From JAPKZH01 sp963715635 (GTDB taxonomy: Bacteria > Acidobacteriota > Aminicenantia > Aminicenantales > UBA4085), in NCBI GenBank assembly GCA_963715635.1, contig OY970261.1, positions 558,001 to 622,000 of the forward strand: 64,000 bases of DNA, given 5' to 3'. Below are positions 1 to 8,257 of the stretch, one piece after another; position 1 is the stretch's first letter, and each line of letters begins with the position of its first letter. A program made the position numbers and the translations under genes. The notes beneath the pieces were generated by a model, which saw only the letters and a list, made by a program, of their open reading frames with translations, was not told the origin of the DNA and made no database searches.

Positions 1-1
1 C

Positions 2-1261
2 TCCTTTGATGTCGTGGCCCGCTACCAGGGCGGCCACAACGCCGGCCACACCGTCTATATCAAAGGCAAAAAGATCGTCTTGCACTTGATCCCTTCGGGC
101 ATCTTGCATCCCGGGACGCTCTGCGTCATCGGCAATGGAGTCGTCCTGGATCCCAGGGCTTTCCTGGAGGAACTGGCGGCCCTCAAAAAGCTCGTCGCCA
201 TCCGTGACAAAGATATCGCCATCAGCAAGAATACCCATCTCATCCTGCCCTACCACTGCCTCCTGGAAAAGTTTTGCGAAGAGCAGAGGGGCGCCAAAAA
301 AATCGGGACCACCTGCCGGGGCATCGGCCCGGCCTATGAGGACAAGGCGGCGCGGCGGGGGATCCGGGCCGGAGACCTGCTCGACCTTGAGGTCCTCAAG
401 GAAAAGATCCAGGAAAATACCGATGAGAAGAATTTGTATTTCAAACGCCATGGACTGCCGCCGCTCGATGCTCTGGCGATTTACGATGAATACGCCGCTT
501 ACGCCCGGCAGATCAAAAAATATATCCAGGATGTTTCCCTGCTCCTCGCTCAAAAAATGAAGGCGGGGAAGTCCGTCCTTTTTGAGGGCGCCCAAGGCGC
601 TCTGCTCGATCTTGACCATGGCACGTATCCTTTTGTCACATCGTCCAGTTCTACGGCGGGCGGGGTCTGTACGGGCTTGGGGATTAGCCCCTCCAAGATC
701 GATACCGTGCTGGGCGTGACAAAGGCCTATACGACGCGCGTCGGGTCCGGGCCTTTTCCCACGGAGATTTTTGATGAAACGGGAAAACTCATTGCCAGGA
801 GAGGAGATGAATTCGGGGCCACGACCGGGCGGCCCCGGCGCTGCGGCTGGTTTGATGCTGTCGCCGTATCCTATGCTTGCCGGATCAACGGCATTGACAA
901 GATCGCCCTCACCAAACCCGACGTCCTGGACGGTCTGGAGGAGATCCGCATCTGCACCGCATATAAATATAAAGGAAGTCTCCTGCCCAGCTTTCCCCAG
1001 GAGCCATGGGTCCTGGACAAAGTGACCCCTCAATATAAAACCGTCCCCGGTTGGAAAGATCCTGTCCACAAGGCGCGGGATTATGCCGGCCTTCCGCGGG
1101 CTTTTAAGGATTATCTTCGGTTGATTGAGGACTTGGTGGAAGCCAAAGCCGTCATCATCTCGACGGGAGTCGAGCGCGAAGACACAATTTTCGACCGGCG
1201 AGCGCTCAAGCGACTTCTGAATCTCTCCGCGATCGAAAGAAGCCTCCCCCCGGCGGCATGA
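2..1261 (+). CDS. purA: Adenylosuccinate synthase, 5' end outside window
   Basis: PurA joins IMP and aspartate with GTP to give adenylosuccinate, the first committed step to AMP. The reading frame is already open at base 2 and starts inside the conserved ARYQGGHNAGHT block, so roughly the first 25-30 residues, including the GDEGKGK nucleotide loop, lie upstream of the window. Visible family blocks are GIGPAYEDKAARRGIR, the FEGAQGALLD segment, GVTKAYTTRVGSGPFPTE and the TGRPRRCGWFD motif near the C-terminal half. Its stop overlaps the alr start in an ATGA, so the two are probably translationally coupled. The other purine genes (purBSQLN) sit 30 kb away on the opposite strand. Confidence 0.96.
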   Translation, partial: SFDVVARYQGGHNAGHTVYIKGKKIVLHLIPSGILHPGTLCVIGNGVVLDPRAFLEELAALKKLVAIRDKDIAISKNTHLILPYHCLLEKFCEEQRGAKKIGTTCRGIGPAYEDKAARRGIRAGDLLDLEVLKEKIQENTDEKNLYFKRHGLPPLDALAIYDEYAAYARQIKKYIQDVSLLLAQKMKAGKSVLFEGAQGALLDLDHGTYPFVTSSSSTAGGVCTGLGISPSKIDTVLGVTKAYTTRVGSGPFPTEIFDETGKLIARRGDEFGATTGRPRRCGWFDAVAVSYACRINGIDKIALTKPDVLDGLEEIRICTAYKYKGSLLPSFPQEPWVLDKVTPQYKTVPGWKDPVHKARDYAGLPRAFKDYLRLIEDLVEAKAVIISTGVEREDTIFDRRALKRLLNLSAIERSLPPAA

Positions 1262-2406
1262 AAAAGAACCGCTGGCAGTGGGTAGAGGTCAGCCGCGGGG
1301 CGCTCGTGCACAATGTCGGGCAATTCCGGAAATTGCTCGGACATGAAACGAAGATCCTGGCGGTCGTCAAGGCCAATGCCTACGGCCATGGCCTCCAAGA
1401 AGTCTCTAAAATTGTCCTCGAAGCCGGCGCGGACTGGTTGGGCGTCAATTCCGTGGAAGAAGGTGTTAGGCTTCGTGAAGCCCATGTCCTCGCGCCGATC
1501 CTTGTCCTTGGGGCTGCGGCTTCCGGGGACCTCGAAGCGGCCTGCTCCAACGACTTGCGTTTGACCGTTTATGACCGTGCAACCATCGAAGCCCTCAGCC
1601 GAACGGCGCGAAAGCTCAAGAAAAAGATTCCTGTCCATCTCAAGCTGGAAACGGGGACTCACCGCCAGGGGCTGCGTCCGGAGGAGCTTGTCAAATTCGT
1701 GAAGCTCGTTCAAAAATTACCCGGCCTCAGCCTCGAAGGCCTGTCCTCGCATTTCGCCAATATCGAGGATACGACTTCTTCTATCTATCCGGAGTACCAG
1801 CTGAAAATCTTTCTGGATCTTGTGGACAGGCTGCAGAAGAACAGGATCGAAATTCCGGTCAAGCATATGTCCTCGACGGCGTCTTCGATCTTATTCCCGG
1901 AGACCTATTTCGATATGGTCCGCATCGGGATCGGGCTCTACGGCCTCTGGCCGTCCAAGGAGACATTCGTGTCCTGCCAGCTCAGGAACCGGACGCCCCT
2001 GGAGCTCCGCCCCGCCCTTTCCTGGAAGGCAAGGATCGCCCAGATCAAGAAAGTTCCGGAGGGCTCCTTTATCGGCTATGGCTGCACATACAGGACCACG
2101 CGCCCTACACGCTTGGCGGTAATTCCCATTGGCTATTATGACGGCTACAGCCGCAGCCTGTCCAATGCCTCGTATGTCCTGGTCAGGGGCAAGCGGGCCT
2201 TTGTCCGCGGCCGGGTGGCCATGAATTTCATCATGGCGGATGTCACTGACATTCCGGGCGTGAAGCCGGCCGACGAAGTCACCCTGATCGGGCGGGACGG
2301 AAAAGAGGCCATTCCCGCCGAGGCTTTAGCTTCGCTGGCCGGCACCATCAGCTACGAAATCCTGGCCCGGATCAACCCCCTGATTCCTCGGGTGGTCGTT
2401 TCCTAG
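1258..2406 (+). CDS. alr: Alanine racemase
   Basis: PLP enzyme interconverting L- and D-alanine for peptidoglycan. The 382-residue length is normal. The PLP lysine is K38 in the VVKANAYGHG motif, and the second catalytic base, a tyrosine, lies in the C-terminal barrel-to-beta-domain region (segment GYGCTYRT). The GIGLYGLWPS and MNFIMADVTD segments are typical of the family. The start codon overlaps the purA stop by 4 nt (ATGA). Coupling of purA with alr is not a functional pathway; it simply suggests one transcript. A small DUF438-like gene follows 9 nt downstream. Confidence 0.95.
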   Translation: MKKNRWQWVEVSRGALVHNVGQFRKLLGHETKILAVVKANAYGHGLQEVSKIVLEAGADWLGVNSVEEGVRLREAHVLAPILVLGAAASGDLEAACSNDLRLTVYDRATIEALSRTARKLKKKIPVHLKLETGTHRQGLRPEELVKFVKLVQKLPGLSLEGLSSHFANIEDTTSSIYPEYQLKIFLDLVDRLQKNRIEIPVKHMSSTASSILFPETYFDMVRIGIGLYGLWPSKETFVSCQLRNRTPLELRPALSWKARIAQIKKVPEGSFIGYGCTYRTTRPTRLAVIPIGYYDGYSRSLSNASYVLVRGKRAFVRGRVAMNFIMADVTDIPGVKPADEVTLIGRDGKEAIPAEALASLAGTISYEILARINPLIPRVVVS

Positions 2407-2415
2407 GAGGAAAGC

Positions 2416-2727
2416 ATGCGGATCACTGCCAAAACGAAAATCGACCCGTTGCTCAGGGAGTATCCCTTTCATCGAGGGGCAGACCTTGAGCCGCTCAGGA
2501 AACGTTTTGCCGATTTGATCAAGGACGTGGATGCCAAAGAGATTTCGAAGATGGAGCAGACGCTGATCGAGTTGTTTCCGCTTCTCGAAGCTAAAGGCGT
2601 CAGCGGACCCAGCCAGGTGATGTGGGCCATTCACGATGATATCCGGGCTCATCTCAAACAAAAAGGTCGCGGCCAAGCCCAAAAAGAAGCTCGAATGCAG
2701 GGTCTGCGGCTACCGCGTCGTCATTGA
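2416..2727 (+). CDS. DUF438/DUF1858-like small helical protein, C-terminus probably frameshifted
   Basis: Predicted 103 residues. The N-terminal segment (ITAKTKIDPLLREYP) resembles the start of DUF1858/DUF438-type domains, and the KEISKMEQTLIE...IHDDIRAHLK stretch resembles the helical DUF438 pattern. These are resemblances by eye only. After about residue 83, at an A-rich run (2656-2664), the frame changes character to basic, low-complexity sequence. The neighbouring frame then encodes a cysteine-rich metal-binding tail (2660-2806). The simplest reading is a single protein, helical domain plus desulforedoxin-like site, interrupted by a one-base shift at the A5 tract, by mutation, sequencing error or programmed shift. 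RBS AGGAGGAAAG precedes the ATG. Confidence 0.6.
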   Translation: MRITAKTKIDPLLREYPFHRGADLEPLRKRFADLIKDVDAKEISKMEQTLIELFPLLEAKGVSGPSQVMWAIHDDIRAHLKQKGRGQAQKEARMQGLRLPRRH

Positions 2728-2806
2728 CCAGGCCTGCGGCTGCGCGGAAGAACATGCGCTGATCTGCTGCGGGCAGCCGATGAAAAAAGTCGCCGCTAAA
2801 AGATAG
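2636..2806 (+). CDS. Desulforedoxin-like Cys4 metal-binding tail, separate small ORF or frameshifted continuation
   Basis: A 56-codon frame overlapping the preceding gene by 92 nt. It contains CRVCGYRVV, then CGC, then ICCGQPMKK: a C-x2-C ... C-C arrangement like the N-terminal rubredoxin-like iron site of desulfoferrodoxin/desulforedoxin. An ATG exists at 2636 but has no good ribosome binding site, and the first residues before the basic linker are not domain-like. I therefore favour this being the C-terminal domain of the upstream gene reached through a +1 shift (or one surplus A) in the A5 run around 2660-2664. An independent 56-residue metalloprotein remains possible. Confidence 0.5.
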   Translation: MISGLISNKKVAAKPKKKLECRVCGYRVVIDQACGCAEEHALICCGQPMKKVAAKR

Positions 2807-2887
2807 GCCGCGGCCCGCTGTTGGAAAGCAGCCCCGCTCCAAAATATTGCCTAAAAAAGAAGGACAGATTTTTATATCATACTATCA

Positions 2888-2902
2888 CTATCAAGTTGAT
2901 AG
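2888..2902. promoter_or_regulatory. Perfect 15-bp palindrome, candidate operator
   Basis: CTATCAA-G-TTGATAG is a perfect inverted repeat with a 1-nt centre. Its right arm is the -35 element of the predicted promoter, so a bound repressor would block transcription of the DUF77-nrdJ unit. The regulator is unknown. The sequence does not match the NrdR box I would expect for a ribonucleotide reductase gene. Confidence 0.45.
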
Positions 2903-2925
2903 AGATTTATGAATTTTGGTAAAAT
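2896..2925 (+). promoter_or_regulatory. Sigma-70-type promoter for DUF77-nrdJ unit
   Basis: -35 TTGATA at 2896-2901, an 18-nt spacer and -10 TAAAAT at 2920-2925. Transcription would start near 2932, leaving about 35 nt of leader before the gene at 2968. Confidence 0.55.
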
Positions 2926-2967
2926 GGACACGATCGGTCAAACGATTTTAGAGACGAGGGACAATCC

Positions 2968-3261
2968 ATGGTGATCGCCGAGCTAGCGATTTTTCCGACG
3001 AGCGAAGGCGCCTCGGTCAGCCGCTTTGTGAAGGAGGCCGTGCGCGTCATCGAGGCCTCCGGCCTGAAGAGCGTGACCGGCGGCATGTCCACGGTGGTCG
3101 AAGCGCCGGACCTCCCGACGCTGTTCGAGGTCGTGGCCCGGGCCCATGAGGCGATCGTTAAAATGGGAGCCCAGAGGATTCATATCGACCTCCGGATCGA
3201 CCACCGGCTGGACAAGGAGGCCTCGATCGAATCGAAGCTCAAGGCGATCGGCAAGAAATAG
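2968..3261 (+). CDS. MTH1187/DUF77 family thiamine-binding-type protein
   Basis: 97 residues, the usual length for the small ferredoxin-like-fold MTH1187/YkoF-type family (TIGR00106/DUF77). Family features are MVIAELAIFPT at the N-terminus, the GLKSVTGGMSTVVEA segment, and the AHEAIVKMGAQRIHIDLRIDHR block. Members studied structurally bind thiamine-like ligands or act as small sensors; the exact role here is unknown. It starts 34 nt upstream of nrdJ and shares its promoter, so it may be functionally tied to nucleotide or cofactor metabolism, but that is inference. Confidence 0.85.
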   Translation: MVIAELAIFPTSEGASVSRFVKEAVRVIEASGLKSVTGGMSTVVEAPDLPTLFEVVARAHEAIVKMGAQRIHIDLRIDHRLDKEASIESKLKAIGKK

Positions 3262-3295
3262 CTGAGATCGTTTATCGACAGTTCGCGGAGGACCC

Positions 3296-5383
3296 ATGAC
3301 TGAAACGAGCGGATTTTCGACCAATGCCTTGCGGATCCTAAAAGCCCGCTATTTCATGAAAAACGAGAAAGGGGAGCTGCTGGACAGGACTCCGGCCGAC
3401 CTGTTCGGCCGGGTAGCCCGCGTCGTTGCGGCGGCTGAAAAAACCCAGCATGAACGCCAGAAATGGGCGCAGGCGTTCTTGGAGGTCATGCTGGCCCGGG
3501 ATTTTCTTCCCAACAGTCCCACCCTGACGGGCGCCGGCCGAGACATGTGCCTCAGCGCCTGCTTTGTCCTTCCCATCGAAGATTCCATGGAGTCCATTTT
3601 CGAAACGGTCAAGAACGCGGCCCTGGTCCATAAGGAGGGCGGGGGGACGGGCTTTGATTTCAGCCACCTGCGTCCCAGGGGCAGTTTCGTCCAGCGAACT
3701 CAGGGTGTGGCCTCCGGACCGGTTTCGTTCCTGAAGGTTATCGACGCCGCCACCGAGGCCGTCAAACAGGGCGGGACCCGCCGCGGAGCCAACATGGGCA
3801 TGCTTCGCGTTGACCATCCGGACATCGAAGAGTTCATCCTGATGAAGAAGGACGGCAAGACCCTCGGCAACTTCAATATCTCCGTGTCGGCGACCGATAA
3901 ATTCATGGCTGCCGTCAAGAAGGGCCATTCGTACGAGATTTATGATCCGTACTTGAAGAAGGTCAGCGACCGGAAGGATGCGCGCAAGATCTTCCACATG
4001 ATCGTCGAGTCCGCCTGGGCCATCGGCGACCCCGGCCTCATTTTCATCGATCGGATCAATCGAACGAACCCGACCAAAAGCCTGGGGCCGATCCAGGCGA
4101 CAAACCCCTGCGGGGAGCAGCCGCTCCATCCCTACGAATCCTGCAACCTGGGTTCGATCAACCTTTCGCATTTTTTCGCTCGCGATAAGAAGGACCAGTT
4201 CGACTGGGACCGGCTGGCCAAGGTCATCGCCGTTGCCGTCCGCTTCCTGGACGATGTCGTTGATGTCAACAAGTTCCCGCTTCCCCAGATCGAGGACATG
4301 TCCAAGCGCAACCGGAGGATCGGGCTGGGCGTGATGGGCTGGGCCGACCTGTTGATCAAAATGAAGATCCCCTACAATTCCCAGAAAGCCCTGGCCTTCG
4401 CCGAAAAGGTCGCCTCCTTCCTGAGAAACCAGGCGGCCCTGGAATCGGAGCGATTGGCCAGAGTCCGCGGGAGTTTTCCGAACATTGCCAAATCGGTCTA
4501 CCGAGGAAAGAGGATGAGGAACGCGACCGTCTTCACGATCGCTCCCACCGGCACCATCTCCCGCATCGCGGGCTGCTCCTCAAGCATCGAGCCCGTGTTC
4601 GCTTTTGAGTTTACGTCCCATATCATTGATGCCGAGATCAAAGATTTGCATCCTCTGTACACGGACTGGAAAAGCAAAAACCCCGACGTGCCCTTGCCCG
4701 ATTATTTCGTGACCGCCCATGACATTGCGCCCGAAGGACACATCAAGATGCAGTCGGCCTTCCAGAAGTTCGTGGACAATTCGGTCTCCAAGACCATCAA
4801 TCTCCCCCACCAAGCCACCCTCAAGGATGTGGAGCAGGCCTACATGTTGGCTTATGACCTGGGCTGCAAGGGCATCACGATCTACCGTGACGGCAGCCGG
4901 GAAGAGCAGGTTCTGACGAAGCTCGGCCTGGCCGAAAAGCGGCTGCCCCAGGAAAGGCCGGATACCCTGTCGTCGATCACCGACAAGATCAGGACGGGGT
5001 TCGGCAATCTCTACGTCACGATCAGCTTCTTCAACCAGAAGCCGTTTGAAGTCTTTGCCAGCATCGGAAAGAGCGGCTACTCCACGATGGCCGACGCCGA
5101 AGCCCTGGGACGGCTGATCTCTCTGGCCCTGCGCAGCGGCGTCGACCCCAAGGAAGTCGTCAACCAATTGAAAGGCATCGGCGGCTCGGAGCCGATATTC
5201 ACCGAGGGAGGCCTCGTCCATTCCATCCCAGACGCCATCTCCCAGGTCCTGGAAAGGCACTTCGGCGAGGTCAAGAACAATACCAAGGACCTCTTCAAGT
5301 CTGTCTGCAGACAGTGCGGGGCTACCCTGCCCGACGAGAAATGCCCGAGCTGTCCCAACTGCGGCTGGAACAAATGCTCCTAG
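3296..5383 (+). CDS. nrdJ: Adenosylcobalamin-dependent (class II) ribonucleotide reductase
   Basis: Reduces ribonucleotides to deoxyribonucleotides using a cobalamin-generated thiyl radical, so it works with or without oxygen. The 695-residue protein has the N-terminal NSPTLTGAG and CLSACFVLP blocks, the active-site motif NPCGEQPL with C272 and E274 followed by ESCNLGSINLS, and the late barrel motif FTIAPTGTISRIAG. After the barrel comes a TSCPD-type domain (about 560-650) and a C-terminal Zn-ribbon tail with CRQCG and CPNCG, which also carries cysteines suited to re-reduction. A RBS (GGAGG) precedes the ATG. No class I or III reductase is seen in the window. Confidence 0.96.
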   Translation: MTETSGFSTNALRILKARYFMKNEKGELLDRTPADLFGRVARVVAAAEKTQHERQKWAQAFLEVMLARDFLPNSPTLTGAGRDMCLSACFVLPIEDSMESIFETVKNAALVHKEGGGTGFDFSHLRPRGSFVQRTQGVASGPVSFLKVIDAATEAVKQGGTRRGANMGMLRVDHPDIEEFILMKKDGKTLGNFNISVSATDKFMAAVKKGHSYEIYDPYLKKVSDRKDARKIFHMIVESAWAIGDPGLIFIDRINRTNPTKSLGPIQATNPCGEQPLHPYESCNLGSINLSHFFARDKKDQFDWDRLAKVIAVAVRFLDDVVDVNKFPLPQIEDMSKRNRRIGLGVMGWADLLIKMKIPYNSQKALAFAEKVASFLRNQAALESERLARVRGSFPNIAKSVYRGKRMRNATVFTIAPTGTISRIAGCSSSIEPVFAFEFTSHIIDAEIKDLHPLYTDWKSKNPDVPLPDYFVTAHDIAPEGHIKMQSAFQKFVDNSVSKTINLPHQATLKDVEQAYMLAYDLGCKGITIYRDGSREEQVLTKLGLAEKRLPQERPDTLSSITDKIRTGFGNLYVTISFFNQKPFEVFASIGKSGYSTMADAEALGRLISLALRSGVDPKEVVNQLKGIGGSEPIFTEGGLVHSIPDAISQVLERHFGEVKNNTKDLFKSVCRQCGATLPDEKCPSCPNCGWNKCS

Positions 5384-5399
5384 GCAGCCAAAAAAATTT

Positions 5400-6176
5400 A
5401 TGAAGGATCAGCCTTGTATAAAATTCCTGGGGACGGCAGGGGCGCGCTTCGTCGTGGCCAAGCAACTCAGGTCGTCGGGCGGCGTCTTTATATCCGCCGG
5501 CGGTCGGAAGCTGATCATGGACCCCGGGCCGGGGACGATCGTCCGGTGCGCCGCCTCCAGGCCGCCGATCGATCCGGCCGAGCTTGATGCCGTCATCCTG
5601 ACCCATGCCCATATCGACCATTCCAACGATGTCAATATCCTCATCGACGCCATGACCGCCGGGGGATTGCGGAAGCGCGGGACCCTTTTTGCCCCGGCCG
5701 AATGTCTCCAAGGAAGGCACGCCGTCGTCCTGAAGTATTTAAAAGGATTCTTGGAGGGGATCGTCACCCTTAAGCCTTCTGCGCGCTATCATATCGGGGA
5801 GCTGCCGTTTTCCACGTCGATCTCCCACCTGCATTCCGCGGAGACGTACGGGATCAAGTTCGAGATCAACGGACGAAAAATATCCTTTCTGGTGGACACG
5901 AAGTTTTTCCCGGAGCTCCTCAAGAGCTACCGCGGCTCGGACATCCTGGTCATCAACGTGGTCCGCGATACGCCTTTCGAAAATCGGGAAATTTTGCATC
6001 TGACCTTGCAGGACGTCCGAACCTTGGTGGCCGGGATCAGGCCCCAAAAAGCGATTCTTACCCATTTCGGGATGATGATGCTGCGGGCCAGGCCATGGCA
6101 GACGGCGGCCCGTCTGGCGGAAGAGCTGGGGATCAACGTCGTCGCCGCCTCGGACGGGATGACGGTCACTCTTTAA
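5400..6176 (+). CDS. Metallo-beta-lactamase-fold hydrolase
   Basis: 258 residues with the metal-binding motif HAHIDHSNDVN (H-x-H-x-D-H), a later DTKFF metal ligand segment and LTHFGMM near the C-terminus. The N-terminus (IKFLGTAGARFV) is typical of the RNase Z/PhnP-like branch. The substrate is unknown; a cyclic phosphodiesterase or other phosphoester hydrolase is plausible. It begins 16 nt after nrdJ, hence is probably co-transcribed. Its 3' end overlaps the convergent TusA-like gene by 11 bp. Confidence 0.85.
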   Translation: MKDQPCIKFLGTAGARFVVAKQLRSSGGVFISAGGRKLIMDPGPGTIVRCAASRPPIDPAELDAVILTHAHIDHSNDVNILIDAMTAGGLRKRGTLFAPAECLQGRHAVVLKYLKGFLEGIVTLKPSARYHIGELPFSTSISHLHSAETYGIKFEINGRKISFLVDTKFFPELLKSYRGSDILVINVVRDTPFENREILHLTLQDVRTLVAGIRPQKAILTHFGMMMLRARPWQTAARLAEELGINVVAASDGMTVTL

Positions 6177-6414
6177 TTTTCTTGATAAACGCGTGAAATT
6201 CGCCGTTAACCTCTTGGACGCCCAAAAATTCATGTCCGGTCATTTTGCACCAGGCGGGGAGGTCCGTCTTGATACCTTCATCCGTGGCGATGACTTCCAG
6301 AACCTGGCCGACTTTTAACTCTTTGATCTTTTGTGCGACCTTGATGATCGGCATCGGGCAGAGAAGCCCGTAGCAGTCGAGGGTCACATCTTTGTTGACG
6401 GTGTTCATCGGCAC
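6166..6414 (-). CDS. TusA/SirA-family sulfur carrier protein
   Basis: 82 residues with the hallmark DCYGLLCPMPIIK motif, whose first cysteine carries persulfide sulfur in TusA and YedF relatives. The VLEVIATDEGIKTDLPAWCKMTGHEFLG region is the rest of the two-layer alpha/beta fold and adds a second cysteine. It is the second gene of a two-gene unit with the DsrE2-like gene 8 nt upstream; such pairs move sulfur between proteins in many anaerobes. The acceptor is not evident. The 3' end overlaps the MBL gene on the other strand. Confidence 0.9.
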   Translation of the reverse strand: MPMNTVNKDVTLDCYGLLCPMPIIKVAQKIKELKVGQVLEVIATDEGIKTDLPAWCKMTGHEFLGVQEVNGEFHAFIKKIKE

Positions 6415-6422
6415 ATCCCTTC

Positions 6423-6899
6423 TTAGATAAAATAGCTGACGCGGCCGTCCATGACTTCGCCCAGGAAGGTGGCGGCGCCGGCATAGGCGTCCACGCCGTC
6501 GATAAAGTCGTCCTTGGCAAATCCCATAAAGCTGAAGGTGGTGGTGCAGGCGGTGAACTTGACGCCCAGGTCCTTGGCGGTTTGAAGGAGCTCGGGAAGG
6601 CTGGGCATCTTGGACCGCTTCATCATGGTCTTCATCATCGCCGGCCCCAGGCCCAGCATATTGAACTTGGATAGGGGAAGCCTGGCCGAGCCGCCGCGGT
6701 TCATAGCGTTCATCATTTTCTGGAGGACATTTTTCCCGGACGTAAATTTCTTTTTGCGCAGGACGTTCAGCCCCCAGAAAGTGAAGAACATGTTCACCTC
6801 CATGCCCATCGAGGCCGCGGTCATGGCGATGATTAAGGCCGCCAGGACTTTGTCCATATCCCCGGAAAAGACGACGATGTTCATTTTTTCTTTAGGCAT
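6423..6899 (-). CDS. DsrE2-like (DsrE/DsrF family) sulfur-relay protein
   Basis: 158 residues from the ATG at 6899, chosen because GAGGAAG lies 8 nt upstream; an ATG 24 nt further up has no RBS. The MNIVVFSGDMDKVLAALIIA start and ACTTTFSFMG segment with a conserved cysteine match DsrE-like proteins of the DsrE2 type, and the hydrophobic patch AAMGMEVNMFFTFWGL is characteristic. Pairing with the TusA-like gene supports a role in persulfide transfer rather than in dissimilatory sulfur oxidation, since no dsr genes are present here. Confidence 0.85.
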   Translation of the reverse strand: MPKEKMNIVVFSGDMDKVLAALIIAMTAASMGMEVNMFFTFWGLNVLRKKKFTSGKNVLQKMMNAMNRGGSARLPLSKFNMLGLGPAMMKTMMKRSKMPSLPELLQTAKDLGVKFTACTTTFSFMGFAKDDFIDGVDAYAGAATFLGEVMDGRVSYFI

Positions 6900-7092
6900 A
6901 GTCTTCACTTCCTCGCCTGACATTGTACGGAAATTTTTGGGATTCGGAAAGCCCGGATGTCAAGAGCCGGGAGAAGCTCCTCCAAATATGTGATTCCGAC
7001 GCCGATAGAAAATTGCACAAACGAAGAAGCTTACAGAGCCGGGTTGCATATTTCCCGGGACGAAGAGAAAATAGAAAAGAGCGAGGTGTGCC

Positions 7093-8106
7093 ATGTCGAA
7101 CTTGGATTCCCTTTGGCGGCGGGGCCGTCGTTTCCTGGGCTCAGAATATCCGATCATCGCCGGGGCCATGACCTGGATTTCGGACAGCGCTTTTGTGGCC
7201 GCCGTTTCCAATGCCGGGGCCTTTGGGTGTCTTGCGGCCGGAAATATGGAGCCGGCCCAGCTTGAGAGCGAGATCCACAAAACGCGGGCGCTCACGGACA
7301 AGCCTTTTGCCGTTAACCTGATCACCATCGCACCCCGCTACAAAGACCATCTTCAGGTGGCCGTTGACAACCGCGTTCCGTTCATCGTTTTTGCCGGGAG
7401 CTTTCCCCGCCGACCCGAGATTGAGCGGGCCAGGGCTAGCGGGGCCAAGGTCATGAGCTTTGCCTCGACCGAATTCCTGGCCGAGCGCCTGATCGATATG
7501 GGAACGGATGCCCTGATCCTGGAAGGCAGCGAAGCCGGCGGCCACGTCGGACACGTGTCCTTGGGTATCCTGCTCCAACAAGTCCTGTTCAAGTTCGACA
7601 GCGCTCCCATTTTCGTCGCCGGGGGCATTGCGACCGGAGCCTTTATCGCCCATCTGCTGCTGATGGGAGCAGCGGGGGTGCAGATGGGCACATTTTTTGT
7701 CCTGACGGAGGAGAACAAGGCCCATCCGAACTTCAAGCAGGCTTTCATCCGGGCCCAGGCGCGGGACGCCGTGGCGACGCCGCAGATTGGCTCCGAGCTC
7801 AAGGTCATTTCTGTCCGGGCCCTGCGGAATAAAAATACGGAGGCCTTCGCGGAGCTCCAGATCGACCTGATCCGGAAGAGAAAGAACAAAGAGATTTCCT
7901 ACGAAGATGCCCAGATGCAGGTGGAGAGGTTCTGGTCCGGCGGGTTGCGCAAAGCCGTCCAGGACGGGGATATCGATTACGGCTCCGTGATGGCCGGCCA
8001 GAGCGTCGGGCTGGTCGACAAAATCCTGCCCGTGCGGGAAGCCCTGGCGCTTCTCCTCAAAGAGGCCGAGCGGGAGTTCGACAAAATCCGAGAGCGGTTG
8101 AAATAG
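7093..8106 (+). CDS. Nitronate monooxygenase / FabK-like flavoprotein
   Basis: 337-residue TIM-barrel FMN enzyme of the 2-nitropropane dioxygenase family. Recognisable pieces are the N-terminal YPIIAGAMTWISD, the AVSNAGAFG strand, the GSEAGGHVGH flavin/active-site motif around residue 155, the FVAGGIATG phosphate-binding loop, the GVQMGTFF motif and the C-terminal GQSVGLV. Relatives are nitronate monooxygenases or enoyl-ACP reductase II (FabK). The sequence alone does not separate these; FabK genes usually sit with fatty-acid synthesis genes, which are absent here. A 170-nt gap separates it from the divergent DsrE2-like gene. Confidence 0.85.
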   Translation: MSNLDSLWRRGRRFLGSEYPIIAGAMTWISDSAFVAAVSNAGAFGCLAAGNMEPAQLESEIHKTRALTDKPFAVNLITIAPRYKDHLQVAVDNRVPFIVFAGSFPRRPEIERARASGAKVMSFASTEFLAERLIDMGTDALILEGSEAGGHVGHVSLGILLQQVLFKFDSAPIFVAGGIATGAFIAHLLLMGAAGVQMGTFFVLTEENKAHPNFKQAFIRAQARDAVATPQIGSELKVISVRALRNKNTEAFAELQIDLIRKRKNKEISYEDAQMQVERFWSGGLRKAVQDGDIDYGSVMAGQSVGLVDKILPVREALALLLKEAEREFDKIRERLK

Positions 8107-8205
8107 CCGGCGCCGGCCGTTCGGGGAAAAGAGAGGAGGGTCTTATTCTCTATATAATTTATAAGAATAGTAAATATTGTTCTGGAAAACGTCTTCTTTT
8201 TTGTA

Positions 8206-8211
8206 TATAAT
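8206..8211 (+). promoter_or_regulatory. Possible -10 element for korAB
   Basis: TATAAT in a strongly A+T-rich gap (8145-8225) ahead of korA. The -35 is poor, the best being TGGAAA 17 nt upstream. A second TATAAT lies near 8152. A GCCGGCGCCGGC palindrome occurs at 8106-8117 just after the preceding stop. Confidence 0.35.
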
Positions 8212-8257
8212 ATTTTTTCGCTATTTTGCCGGCACCGACGGACAAGGATCGACGGCC

